Shown: positions 52,220-60,513 of the stretch, piece after piece
Numbering within the stretch: the first letter of the stretch is position 1
Layout of the letters: each line of letters begins with the position of its first letter
Source: JAZKFT01 sp039925965
GTDB lineage: Bacteria > Bacteroidota > Bacteroidia > Chitinophagales > Chitinophagaceae
Reading direction: 5' to 3'
DNA length: 64,000 nucleotides
Assembly: GCA_039925965.1 (NCBI GenBank)
Contig: JBDSXW010000077.1
Coordinates: 40,675 to 104,674 of the forward strand
Position numbers and translations under genes: made by a program
The notes under the pieces: generated by a model
Databases searched by the model: none
What the model saw: the letters and a program-made list of their open reading frames with translations, nothing else
What the model was told of the DNA's origin: nothing

Positions 52220-52972
52220 ATGATTTGTATAGTCCCTGTATCGCCCATGCGGGCGGAACCTGCACACCGGCTGGAGATTGTGAGCCAATTGTTATTTGGC
52301 GAAGCCGTGGAAGTACTGGAAGCAGACAACAATGGCTGGCTACGGGTAAAATGCCTGTACGACCAATACGAGGGCTGGGTAACCAAAACCCATTTGATAG
52401 AAACCCCGCACCAGGCGTTATTTAACCAAACCATTGCCGGCGAATGGGTAAATAGCATCATGCAAAATGGCCGGCCCATGCACATCCCCTTTGGCGCCAC
52501 ACTGCCAGAAAGCAATGAATTAAGTACCGGCATCTTTACGTGGGATTTCAGCAGCGCTAAAAGGGTGACGCCGCATCCGTTTACAGCCGAAGGGTTTTTA
52601 GCCATTGCGCATACATTTATCAATACCGCCTATATGTGGGGAGGCAGATCGGTCTTTGGCATCGACTGCAGCGGCTTTGCACAGCAAACGTTCAAACATT
52701 TTGGCATTGCCATTCCTCGGGATGCCTACCTGCAGGCTGCGCTGGGTGAGTCGTTAGGATTTTTGCAGGAAGCCAGGTTAGGTGACCTCGCATTTTTTGA
52801 TGAACCAGATGGCCGCATCACGCATGTGGGCATTTTGCTTAACGACCATGAGATCATTCATGCTTCGGGAAAAGTGCGGGTGGATGCGATCGATAGCCAG
52901 GGCATTGTCAGTAGCGACACGGGTGTAAGAACCCATCAACTACGCATCATTAAAAGATTTCTCCAGGTTTAG
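52220..52972 (+). CDS. NlpC/P60 cell-wall hydrolase with SH3-like domain
   Basis: A 250-residue gamma-D-glutamyl-diamino acid endopeptidase-like protein. An N-terminal bacterial SH3-type region (about 1-60: EVLEADNNGWLRVKCLYDQYEGWV) and a second SH3-like piece precede the NlpC/P60 domain. The catalytic triad is Cys150 (DCSGF), His202 (THVGIL) and His214 (IIHASGK). No signal peptide is seen, consistent with the cytosolic peptide-recycling subgroup described for YkfC-like enzymes. It converges with the TSUP gene, overlapping it by 4 bp. Confidence 0.94.
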   Translation: MICIVPVSPMRAEPAHRLEIVSQLLFGEAVEVLEADNNGWLRVKCLYDQYEGWVTKTHLIETPHQALFNQTIAGEWVNSIMQNGRPMHIPFGATLPESNELSTGIFTWDFSSAKRVTPHPFTAEGFLAIAHTFINTAYMWGGRSVFGIDCSGFAQQTFKHFGIAIPRDAYLQAALGESLGFLQEARLGDLAFFDEPDGRITHVGILLNDHEIIHASGKVRVDAIDSQGIVSSDTGVRTHQLRIIKRFLQV

Positions 52973-53394
52973 GAAAACAAGTTTTTAATCCATTTGAAAA
53001 TAACCAAATCCCAGCCCATCATTTTAAAACCTGTATAAAAAAGCACTACTGCAAAAATCTTTCTGAGTACCTCCCGGTCAATTTTTATAGCCAGTTTGCC
53101 TCCGATAAAACCACCGATAATAAAGCCCAAAGCAAGAATCCCAATCAGCTTCATGTCGAATGGATGGCCATTTACTTTACTTTGGTTGTAATAGTGGATA
53201 CATGCAAATAAGGTGACCGGCAATGTAAGCACCGCAAGGGAAGTGCCCTGTGCCGTAAGTTGATCATATTTTAAAAATAGGATTAGGGCAGGCACCAGTA
53301 TAATGCCGCCGCCAACGCCTACCAATCCACTCAGCACGCCCGCAAATAACCCTATCAGAAGCGCAATGCCAATTATTTGTGTTGTCATAGCCAT
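52969..53394 (-). CDS. Short TSUP/TauE-SafE family permease
   Basis: About 142 residues (start at 53394, MAMTTQIIGIALLIGLFAG; an ATG at 53388 is equally possible). The half-size TauE/SafE unit has the glycine motif LSGLVGVGGGIILVPALI and GTSLAVLTLP, with about four helices. Small TSUP proteins probably dimerise to make one transporter and may export sulfite, sulfonates or other anions. It is the last gene of a minus-strand cluster including the DUF4198 protein, CDF transporter and OsmC protein, though spacing suggests a separate transcript. Confidence 0.88.
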   Translation of the reverse strand: MAMTTQIIGIALLIGLFAGVLSGLVGVGGGIILVPALILFLKYDQLTAQGTSLAVLTLPVTLFACIHYYNQSKVNGHPFDMKLIGILALGFIIGGFIGGKLAIKIDREVLRKIFAVVLFYTGFKMMGWDLVIFKWIKNLFS

Positions 53395-53603
53395 ATAATT
53401 TTTATGGTCTGCAAAAGAAACGGATAACCTTACAGTGCGAGGTGACAAATTAAAGGATTTTTCGCTCCGAAACGAGTACCACCTGAAGCGATACAGTCAC
53501 TATTTCATCATGTATCGAAAGTCGCAAGTCCGAAATCACCCATCACAATTCAGCAATCAAAAATCAGAGATCACAAATCAGACATCAGACATCAATACTC
53601 CTT

Positions 53604-54425
53604 TCATTCGTATCCCCAGGTAATACTGCTCCAGTAGCTTTGCCAGTCTGCCGCGGGATCGTTTTTTACCGGCTCCATTTTTACAAGGCTCAGCATCCAG
53701 GTACCGGTAGGGTCAATAGGTAATTCAACAAGCCCCTTTATTACCTGTAAGGTTTTCACTTCCGTCTTGCCATTCACCCGGTGCCATACCCTTGCCAATC
53801 CATCTCGCACCGGCCGGCCCTGGAAATATATATTAAAAGGAATGGTGCCGGGTTCTTTTAAGTTGTATGGGTTATCCATGGGGATTATTTCGAGAGCAAG
53901 TCCGGCTGCATTGGCTACAAAAGAGCTTTTCATATAATCGCTTTTCTTCATGGTGCTTTTTACGCGTATGAGGGTCTTGGCGCAGCGCTGGTAATATTCG
54001 CGACCTGCGGCGGTATCCTTTCCATTTTCATTTCGCCATTGGATCACATTTGCCAATCCGTCTTCGGCCAGGTACCTATTAAAAGAATCGGCGGCGATCC
54101 TGATAAACGAATTGGATCCCTGGTAAGCGATGGTATAGTTACCGGCGAAGTTCAGCGTATCCAGTTTTACAGAATCTCCTTTGACTTCAGTCATCAAAGG
54201 CTGCAGACTGTAGAAGTAATTGTTGGTGAATGCACGCAGCATTACCGCTTTTTCTTTATTTCCGCCCCAGTTAGTCCCGGCAAAGTCCTCTCCCACCTGC
54301 CAGCGTAAAAAAACCTTCTCGCCCGCCTGGTAAGAAAACTTTTGTGGCGCAAGCCAAAATTCATGTGCCGCCGCGGGGCATTGCAGTAGCAGCAACACGT
54401 ATATACATCCCATTACATTTTTCAT
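53604..54425 (-). CDS. DUF4198 periplasmic protein
   Basis: A 273-residue protein with a signal peptide (MKNVMGCIYVLLLLQCPAAA) and directly after it HEFWLAPQKFSYQAGEKVFLRW, the start of DUF4198. These proteins are often located near metal transport genes and some are linked to nickel or cobalt uptake. The CDF exporter gene 50 bp upstream on the same strand fits a metal-handling role. That role is inferred from context. The second half carries the beta-sandwich with RPVRDGLARVWHRVNG. Confidence 0.85.
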   Translation of the reverse strand: MKNVMGCIYVLLLLQCPAAAHEFWLAPQKFSYQAGEKVFLRWQVGEDFAGTNWGGNKEKAVMLRAFTNNYFYSLQPLMTEVKGDSVKLDTLNFAGNYTIAYQGSNSFIRIAADSFNRYLAEDGLANVIQWRNENGKDTAAGREYYQRCAKTLIRVKSTMKKSDYMKSSFVANAAGLALEIIPMDNPYNLKEPGTIPFNIYFQGRPVRDGLARVWHRVNGKTEVKTLQVIKGLVELPIDPTGTWMLSLVKMEPVKNDPAADWQSYWSSITWGYE

Positions 54426-54474
54426 ACACTATCTTTTAAACAAATGCTGACATCTGGCCTGCCTCCGTGCCTGC

Positions 54475-55470
54475 CTATACGCTTTCGCTGAGGGCATGCT
54501 TTTTATCAGTGAAAATATTATCTACGTCCCATTCAATCGTTTTTTGAAAGCGGTGTTGCCGTACAATGCAGTTCTCCTTTCTGCATATCCGGCAGGAAAA
54601 TTCAAGGCAGCCATCGGTGTGCACGAAAATCTCCATGGCTTCGCCAAAGTTCTCACGGATCACTGTGGTAAGGGCATCTATTTCTGCATGCCCCTCGTGG
54701 ATGTTAAAATACCATGGCAAAGTAATATGACAATCCACATGCAGGCTTTTACCATATTTAATAATCCGGAGATTGTGCAGGTCTATCCAGTTTGTGCGGC
54801 GGTTCTGGTTGAGCACCGTTACCATTTTGGTTAGCAGTCCTGGATCGGCTTCGTCCATGATGCCTGCCACACTCTGCCGCACAATTTTATACCCCGTTAC
54901 AAAAATAATCACAGCTATCAGCATGGCCACCAGGCTGTCTACCCAGGCTACTTTAGTGATAAATAATACGCCTAGCCCCACCAGCAAACCCAGGGTGGAA
55001 TAAGCATCACTTACAAGATGCCTGCCGGTGGCTGCAATAGCCATTGACCTATTTTGCTTACCAGTTTTAATAGCGATTTTACCTGCAATAAAATTGACGA
55101 TACCCGAGAAGCCAATCAAAATAATACCATAATCCAGTTCCTTTAGCGGCCTTGGGTTCAGGAGGGTATTAACGGCTTCGATTACAATAAAAACAGCAGC
55201 CAGGGAAATAAGGGTTCCCTCTATGGCGGCAGAAAGAAACTCTGCTTTTCCATGACCATAGGGGTGATCCGTATCGCGGGGCTTATACGCAATATAAAGA
55301 CTATACCAGCCGATGAGACCGGCCACTACATTTACGATGCTCTCCAAAGCATCTGTCAGTATTGCGACGGAATGTGTAAGGAAATAAGCAAGGAATTTTA
55401 CGCACAATAAAAACACGCCCAGCAGCGTCACCCATTTCTGAACCCTGATGGTTTGTTTTTCTGAAGTCAA
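54475..55470 (-). CDS. Cation diffusion facilitator (Zn/Fe/Co exporter) with cysteine-rich C-terminus
   Basis: A 331-residue CDF protein with six transmembrane helices. The metal-binding motifs are DALESIVNVVAG (TM2) and HLVSDAYSTLG (TM5). The cytoplasmic C-terminal domain (LHNLRIIKYGKSLHVDCHI) carries the extra cluster CLEFSCRICRKENC, a possible metal-binding or sensing site. It is flanked by the DUF4198 gene downstream (50 bp) and OsmC upstream (12 bp); the short OsmC-CDF spacing suggests one transcript. The metal is unknown; zinc or iron are most likely. Confidence 0.93.
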   Translation of the reverse strand: MTSEKQTIRVQKWVTLLGVFLLCVKFLAYFLTHSVAILTDALESIVNVVAGLIGWYSLYIAYKPRDTDHPYGHGKAEFLSAAIEGTLISLAAVFIVIEAVNTLLNPRPLKELDYGIILIGFSGIVNFIAGKIAIKTGKQNRSMAIAATGRHLVSDAYSTLGLLVGLGVLFITKVAWVDSLVAMLIAVIIFVTGYKIVRQSVAGIMDEADPGLLTKMVTVLNQNRRTNWIDLHNLRIIKYGKSLHVDCHITLPWYFNIHEGHAEIDALTTVIRENFGEAMEIFVHTDGCLEFSCRICRKENCIVRQHRFQKTIEWDVDNIFTDKKHALSESV

Positions 55471-55481
55471 ACAATAGAATT

Positions 55482-55889
55482 TTAAATCGATTCTGTGCGG
55501 TAATTAATGGCGCTGTTTTTCTTGAGCATGGCTGCTACGCCGCAATATTTATCCAGCGATAATTGGATGGCCCTTTTTAATTTATCAGTATCGGCTTCGG
55601 GTACATCCGTGGCATACACCAATGTAATGTCTTTGAATACTTTAGGATGGTCTTCCACCACATCCGCCTCGGCAGTAACAACCAGTTTTGAAAACTCCAC
55701 TTTCATCTTTTTCAAAATATCCACCACATCGATACCGCTACAACCTGCCAAACCCGTTAGCAACAAGGCTTTCGGCCCGAAGCCCAGCCTTTTGCCATTC
55801 TCATCCAGGCCTCCGTTAATACTTATTTGATGTCCCTCCAGCTCACTATCAAAAGCCATGTTGTGTTTCCAGGTAGTCGTTGTTTTCAT
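55482..55889 (-). CDS. OsmC-family redox protein
   Basis: A 135-residue OsmC/Ohr-like protein. The first half includes HNMAFDSELEGHQISINGG, and the central active region GLAGCSGIDVVDILKKM carries the conserved Cys (near residue 50). The second typical Cys (GCGVAAMLKK region) is in YCGVAAML near residue 120. OsmC proteins reduce organic hydroperoxides using these cysteines. It is the first gene of a unit with the CDF exporter 12 bp downstream. The region upstream holds a 15-bp tandem repeat. Confidence 0.92.
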   Translation of the reverse strand: MKTTTTWKHNMAFDSELEGHQISINGGLDENGKRLGFGPKALLLTGLAGCSGIDVVDILKKMKVEFSKLVVTAEADVVEDHPKVFKDITLVYATDVPEADTDKLKRAIQLSLDKYCGVAAMLKKNSAINYRTESI

Positions 55890-55912
55890 GCGTTGGTGAT
55901 AATTAGTTGATT

Positions 55913-55980
55913 GGTTGATTGGTGATTGGTTGATTGGTGATTGGTTGATTGGTGATTGGTTGATTGGTGATTGGTTGATT
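55913..55980. repeat. 15-bp tandem repeat, four copies plus a partial one
   Basis: Four perfect copies of GGTTGATTGGTGATT and a partial fifth, directly upstream of the OsmC gene. Complementary degenerate copies (CCAATCAACCAATTACTAATT) occur at 56520-56580, beyond the four-helix-bundle gene. The two groups are in opposite orientation, so the 56070-56450 gene sits between inverted repeat blocks. Confidence 0.93.
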
Positions 55981-56069
55981 GGGTATTAATTAGTTAGTAA
56001 TTAGCAGCTATGGAAAAGGTGATGGGCTGATGGCAATATATTGTGCAGCAATTACCAAATTATCTAGCT

Positions 56070-56450
56070 TCACTTCTTTAGATTGTTGCGCAAATAAGTT
56101 AAATAGCCATTTAACAGCCGGCCTGTTTCGTCGATCATAGCCTTAAAAGTCAGCAGTATTTCCTCTGTAATATATTTACAATCAAAAGCATCTATCAGGT
56201 GGTTAAATGTTTCGTATAAAGAGCCTGTGGCGATGATACAAAAATGTAGTTGGTCTTTAAAAGTAAACCTGCCATGCCCCTCTGCAATTACTGCATTTAT
56301 TCCTCTCGAACTACGAATCACCTGATCTGACAATCGAAATTTTTCTTCTTGCGGAAATGCTTCTGCCAGTGTTTTCACATGGTTCTTCAAGATTCTTGCC
56401 TTCTTCCAAACCTCAAGCTCTGTAAAACTCTGGTGTAAATTCTCACGCAT
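56070..56450 (-). CDS. Four-helix-bundle protein (23S rRNA IVP-like family)
   Basis: A 126-residue all-helical protein. The family pattern is LEVWKKARILKNHV, FPQEEKFRLSDQVIRSSRGI, NAVIAEGHGR and SLYETFNHLIDAF. These are named after intervening-sequence proteins of 23S rRNA genes but are widespread as single genes in Bacteroidota, with no known role. No rRNA is nearby. It is framed by short intergenic repeats, which may reflect local rearrangement. Confidence 0.93.
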   Translation of the reverse strand: MRENLHQSFTELEVWKKARILKNHVKTLAEAFPQEEKFRLSDQVIRSSRGINAVIAEGHGRFTFKDQLHFCIIATGSLYETFNHLIDAFDCKYITEEILLTFKAMIDETGRLLNGYLTYLRNNLKK

Positions 56451-56576
56451 AAAATAACGATGTCAAAATCTGGCCAATCCAATATTTCTAAAAAATTGCA
56501 TCACGAACCAACTACTGATTACTGATTACCAATCAACCAATTACTAATTACTAATTACTAATCAACCAATCGCCAA

Positions 56577-57338
56577 TCAACTAACCACAAAGTACCGCGA
56601 CTTCACCACCGTCCAGTTGAGTACGTTCCACCAGGCTGCAAGATAATCGGGGCGTTTGTTCTGGTATTTTAAATAGTAGGCATGCTCCCATACATCTACA
56701 CCGAGCAGCGGCGCGCCCTTTACCTCTGCAATATCCATCAGCGGATTATCCTGGTTAGGCGTACTGATTACCTGGAGCTTCCCTTCCTTATTTACAATGA
56801 GCCAGGCCCAGCCACTGCCAAACCGTGCTTTACCTGCATCTTCAAATGATTTTTTAAATGCATCGATCGACCCGAAATCTTTATTGATAGCAGTCAGCAA
56901 ATTGCCGTCGGGGGCCTTTTCGCCGCCCGGCTTCATGAGTTGCCAGAATACCTCGTGATTATAATGCCCGCCTGCATTGTTGCGCATCTTCGGCGTGAAT
57001 TTGGAAATACTCCCCAGCAACTGCGTAATGTTTACACCAGCATCCACTTTTTCAGCCTCAATGGCTTCTTTTACATTTTTAGCGTACCCAGCTGCATGTT
57101 TGCTGTAGTGAATATTCATGGTTTCCTTGTCAATAGTGGGCTCCAATGCATTCCATGCATAGGGCAGCGTGGTTTGGTCGTACCCCGGGGTCCAGAGTTT
57201 GCCGATATTAGCGGTCATTTTTTTTGTATCGCCACAACTCTCTAAAAAACTACCGGCTCCCACTATGCCAATGCCTAACGCCAGCGATGCCTTTGAACTG
57301 TCTGTAAGAAACTTCCTTCTGTCGTAATTGTTTTTCAT
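56577..57338 (-). CDS. Fe/Mn superoxide dismutase with Tat-type/lipoprotein signal
   Basis: A 253-residue SOD that converts superoxide to hydrogen peroxide. The start at 57338 (MKNNYDRRKFLTDSS) reveals a twin-arginine motif RRKFL (7-11), a hydrophobic segment, and LESCG with Cys35 as a possible lipobox. An ATG at 57371 is also in frame. Metal ligands are His in IHYSKHAAGY, His in GGHYNHEVFW, and Asp/His in DVWEHAYYLKY; PDYLAAWWNVLNW is the C-terminal signature. An exported Tat-dependent SOD lipoprotein would protect the periplasm. Conventional SODs in this family have about 200 residues, and the extra length here is the leader. Confidence 0.93.
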   Translation of the reverse strand: MKNNYDRRKFLTDSSKASLALGIGIVGAGSFLESCGDTKKMTANIGKLWTPGYDQTTLPYAWNALEPTIDKETMNIHYSKHAAGYAKNVKEAIEAEKVDAGVNITQLLGSISKFTPKMRNNAGGHYNHEVFWQLMKPGGEKAPDGNLLTAINKDFGSIDAFKKSFEDAGKARFGSGWAWLIVNKEGKLQVISTPNQDNPLMDIAEVKGAPLLGVDVWEHAYYLKYQNKRPDYLAAWWNVLNWTVVKSRYFVVS

Positions 57339-57438
57339 AATTTGTTTTTTTATGGACCATGGTAATATCAACCGGTCCGATTACTAGATTACTATAACAC
57401 CAACTTGTCTTACTTTTAATACCTGAAATTAGGCTATA

Positions 57439-59037
57439 TCAGCTTTCCGCTGAAGGTTCCTGCTCCTTTGATTTGGAATTTTCTTTCACCCAACTACTAA
57501 ATCTCCTAAAAGTGCGGAAATAAAACTCTTTGTTGAACAACTGGGAGTCGCGCATGGCTTTATATGTAAGAAACACACCAACGGGAATCAACACAAAAGT
57601 AGCGAGCCACATACCCACCAGGGGATTGGTTAAATCTTCTTTTACAAACTTCTCTCCAAATGTGTTCATCAAATGAAATAGCACGAAGAAGATAATGGCG
57701 ATTATCAACGGGGTGCCGATGCCTCCTTTGCGGATAATAGAGCCAAGTGGCGCACCTATCAGAAACAACACCATGCATGCGGCCGACAGGGCAAATTTGC
57801 GGTGCCATTCAATATCATGCATGCGAATATCCCGGCGCCGATCGTAATAGGAGGTGTAAATCACATCCATATTCCCTTTTGCAGCGTTAATGAGGTTATT
57901 GGCGGTTTCGGCGATCATGCTGCGCAGGGTGTCGGGCACGATGGCATCAAAATTTACAACCGTATTGTTGTACGTGTCCATTACCAGCTGACGGATGCTG
58001 TCTGCCACCGGTTTGTTCATTCGCCTAACAGTAATATCACATAGTTGATATACCAGTTTCACCACGCTGTCCGTCTCCTTTTTATCCAATTTATTAATAG
58101 CAGTTTTGTAGACTGGCAGTTCCTTTGCCCATCCGCCATCGAACCTGCCCGAAAACTTAAATAATGGAAATATTTCCTTATACATTTTGCTTTCTGCTTC
58201 GCGGCGTTGTTTCACAAGGGAGTCGGTAAATTTATTCAGTTGGCGGATGCTCTTCATTTTGTAGTTGTCTTTGAACACGCTGTCTGCCGTCTTTAGAGGC
58301 GTAAGTGCACTCAGATCCAGCTCCTTTCTATATTCGTCAAAGCCCATTCTTATAAAATCGGTATTGGTGCTGTTGCGCAAACCCCGCTCCTCGTAACGGG
58401 TTCCCTTTTTCATAATAAATTCCAGGGAACGCTTGTCGTCACTCACTTTCATAATACCACTCTCGGATGTGATGAGGTTGTTCTGCACCGCGTTATTCTG
58501 TTCATAGATCATTACGTTATAAATGCCCGGCCCATCTTTATCCTTGCTACCTACTTTTAATACATAGCCCTCCAGCTTGTCGTAAAAAATACCTTCCTTA
58601 ATATCGAATGCCGGCTTGGAAAACGTGAAATCGTATTTTAATGCATTGAGTTTGAGGTTGGCTACGGGTATCACATTGTTCGCAAACAGGAACGCGACAC
58701 CCGAAATTAAAATACTTACAATGAGTACCGGCCGCATAAAGCGGAGCAAGGGGATACCGGCTGATTTGATGGCAACGAGTTCAAAGCTTTCGCCCAGGTT
58801 CCCAAAAGTCATGATGGATGACAGCAGGATGGCGATGGGCAAGGCTAGTGGGACGGTTGTAGCAGCCACGCAGGCGATCAGTTTCGCAATGGTCATCATA
58901 TCGAGCCCCTTGCCGATAAGATCATCGATATACAACCAGAAAAATTGCATCACCAGCACGAACGTAGCAATGAGGAAAGTAGCCAGGAACGGGCCGATAA
59001 AAGCACGAAGTATAAGAAGGTCTAGTTTTTTAAACAA
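57439..59037 (-). CDS. LptF/LptG-family lipopolysaccharide export permease
   Basis: About 532 residues. The N-terminal LDLLILRAFIGPF and six transmembrane helices (two near 10-60, one near 100, three in the last 110 residues: AACMVLFLIGAPLGSIIRKGG, PLIIAIIFFVLFHL and the WLATFVLIPVGVFLTY part) enclose a large periplasmic domain. The IGAPLGSIIRKGG motif is typical of LptF/LptG, the permeases that lift LPS from the inner membrane. The TTG codon at 59037 (FKKLDLLILRAF) fits the usual start. In-frame ATGs at 59136 and 59148 read through an inverted repeat and would add about 33-37 non-conserved residues. Which of LptF or LptG it is cannot be told. Confidence 0.9.
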   Translation of the reverse strand: MFKKLDLLILRAFIGPFLATFLIATFVLVMQFFWLYIDDLIGKGLDMMTIAKLIACVAATTVPLALPIAILLSSIMTFGNLGESFELVAIKSAGIPLLRFMRPVLIVSILISGVAFLFANNVIPVANLKLNALKYDFTFSKPAFDIKEGIFYDKLEGYVLKVGSKDKDGPGIYNVMIYEQNNAVQNNLITSESGIMKVSDDKRSLEFIMKKGTRYEERGLRNSTNTDFIRMGFDEYRKELDLSALTPLKTADSVFKDNYKMKSIRQLNKFTDSLVKQRREAESKMYKEIFPLFKFSGRFDGGWAKELPVYKTAINKLDKKETDSVVKLVYQLCDITVRRMNKPVADSIRQLVMDTYNNTVVNFDAIVPDTLRSMIAETANNLINAAKGNMDVIYTSYYDRRRDIRMHDIEWHRKFALSAACMVLFLIGAPLGSIIRKGGIGTPLIIAIIFFVLFHLMNTFGEKFVKEDLTNPLVGMWLATFVLIPVGVFLTYKAMRDSQLFNKEFYFRTFRRFSSWVKENSKSKEQEPSAES

Positions 59038-59057
59038 CAGTTTTGATTTGTGATTTT

Positions 59058-59160
59058 GATTTGTGATGTATGATTTGTGCCGTGATAAAGATACTTTCGA
59101 ACAAGGTGCGTTGTAATCGTCTACGCTAGTCTGCATATCACAAATCATACATCACAAATC
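59058..59160. repeat. Perfect 22-bp inverted repeat with 59-bp centre
   Basis: The arm 59058-59079 (begins GATTTGTGATGTATG) and the arm 59139-59160 (begins CACAAATCATACATC) are exact reverse complements over 22 bp. The arms are themselves made of the short repeat GATTTGTGAT. They frame the space between the divergently transcribed permease and the plus-strand gene at 59176, where both promoters must lie. A long transcript hairpin or cruciform is possible. Confidence 0.93.
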
Positions 59161-59175
59161 ATAAATCCTGTTTTC

Positions 59176-59772
59176 GTGTCAAATGTAAAACTTTCGGCTG
59201 CTGAACTTGCGCTTGCGGGAAATGCAGCAATTCTTTTAACAAAGAACCATATCATTAGCCAGGTGTACGAGCTGTTTGGCGGGCTGGCAACTGCTTATCT
59301 GGAAGAAGCAGGCAAGCGCCATCTGCCCGCGGTAATCACTGCGGCTTCACCCAAAATTTCGAGAGGCGAGAATTATCTCGGCCTGCCATGGGTAATGCTC
59401 GACTATCCAAGGTCGTTTGCCGGGGATGATATTTTTTCTATCCGCACCATGTTTTGGTGGGGCCATCATTTCGGCCTTTTTATTTTTCTAAAAGGATCCT
59501 GGCTTACTAAAGAGACAATTGACGCGATAGCCGAACTACCGGTTGGAGAGGAATGGTGGTTGTGCAGCAATACAGACCCGTGGCAGCACCATTTTGAACC
59601 TGGTAACATGATTGAGACGGTGCGGTTAACAGCTGACCAAGTGAAGGCGCAGGTGGCGTATTGTGGCTTTGCCAAACTGGCAAAAAAAATTCCCATCGAA
59701 AGATGGGAATCTGTAGCAACGTTTATGACCGGCAATTTTGAAAAGATGCTTTCAACAGCCGCCGGACAATGA
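59176..59772 (+). CDS. Hypothetical protein, conserved-looking cytosolic protein
   Basis: A 198-residue protein starting at GTG (VSNVKLSAAELALAGN). No signal peptide or long hydrophobic stretch is visible. Distinct parts are LPAVITAASPKISRGENYLG, MFWWGHHFGLFIFLKGSW and WWLCSNTDPWQHHFEPGNM, the latter two rich in Trp and His. I recognise no family. It is divergent from the LptF/LptG permease and converges with the START-like gene. Confidence 0.8.
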   Translation: MSNVKLSAAELALAGNAAILLTKNHIISQVYELFGGLATAYLEEAGKRHLPAVITAASPKISRGENYLGLPWVMLDYPRSFAGDDIFSIRTMFWWGHHFGLFIFLKGSWLTKETIDAIAELPVGEEWWLCSNTDPWQHHFEPGNMIETVRLTADQVKAQVAYCGFAKLAKKIPIERWESVATFMTGNFEKMLSTAAGQ

Positions 59773-59825
59773 TGAATATTTTATGAAAGCAGCCACTATC
59801 AACCATTTTATGCCGGGCTGATTGT

Positions 59826-60206
59826 TCAATTTCCCAACCGGTGAAAAAGATCCTTCACCTGGTAATCCCACAACTGGCTCTGATCTTTGATCTCTCCTTT
59901 CTCTGCAAAATCATTGATGACCAAAATAGTTTGGTTGCTTACTTCAGTCTTTTCTATGCGAAATTCAAAGTATTCTGATTTAGGTGCCGTGACCCAATGA
60001 AACCTTACGTATTTGTCATGCTCTTTCTCCACCAGCTCAGCTTTATCTGTACTGCCATTCCATGAAAAACTAAAAATTCCTTCTTTATCATCTACCTTTT
60101 CTGCAAACCACTCGCCCAGTCCATTACTGGTACTGAGGAAATCGTACAATATAGAAGGAGAACACCTTACCGGGTATTCTAATGTGAAAAGTTGTTTTTT
60201 ACTCAT
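59826..60206 (-). CDS. START-like SRPBCC (AHSA1-type) protein
   Basis: A 126-residue helix-grip protein of the START/AHSA1-like group that is conserved in Bacteroidota. It opens with LFTLEYPVRCSPSILYDFLS and has GLGEWFAEKVDDKEGIFSFSW and VRFHWVTAPKSEYFEFRIE strands with a C-terminal helix (LWDYQVKDLFHRLGN). Such folds bind small hydrophobic ligands, but no ligand is known for this branch. It is divergent from the sigma factor gene, with about 300 bp of A/T-rich sequence between them. Confidence 0.9.
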   Translation of the reverse strand: MSKKQLFTLEYPVRCSPSILYDFLSTSNGLGEWFAEKVDDKEGIFSFSWNGSTDKAELVEKEHDKYVRFHWVTAPKSEYFEFRIEKTEVSNQTILVINDFAEKGEIKDQSQLWDYQVKDLFHRLGN

Positions 60207-60513
60207 TACCGCTCAAATTATTCTGTTATCTCTGAATCATGCAATAATAGAAAAATATCGCATCCTGCAAAGTTTTTATTTGGATTATTTTTTGTTGAAT
60301 CAATTATAAAGTTTTGTTAAACAATTCAAACTCCGAATAGCTTGTGTGTCAAGATATTGCAAAAAAATATTTTGGAAACGGTTTTTTTATCCTGTAAATT
60401 GCTGATCGACATTTTGTTCTTATGCATGGTTTGACGAAGATTGGGTAATCACTACATCCCTTTATTAATCTATAGGTTCTCATCCTAACCCCTTTAAACC
60501 CTTGATCATGAGC
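60207..60513. other. A/T-rich divergent promoter region upstream of the sigma factor
   Basis: About 307 bp between divergent genes with no coding sequence. Several TTTTG and TANNTTTG-like motifs of the Bacteroidota consensus are visible (for example the ATTTTGG at 60369-60375 with TAAATTGC about 20 bp later), but none is clean enough to fix a start site. Confidence 0.4.

Noticed and set aside
51401..52288. Several minus-strand open frames across 51.4-52.3 kb
   Set aside because: They translate the duplicated 199-bp sequence twice with the same peptide segments and overlap the hairpins. They look like repeat translation, not genes.
56070..56450. Four-helix-bundle gene as a marker of an rRNA intervening sequence
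   Set aside because: No rRNA sequence was seen in the window; the family name is historical.
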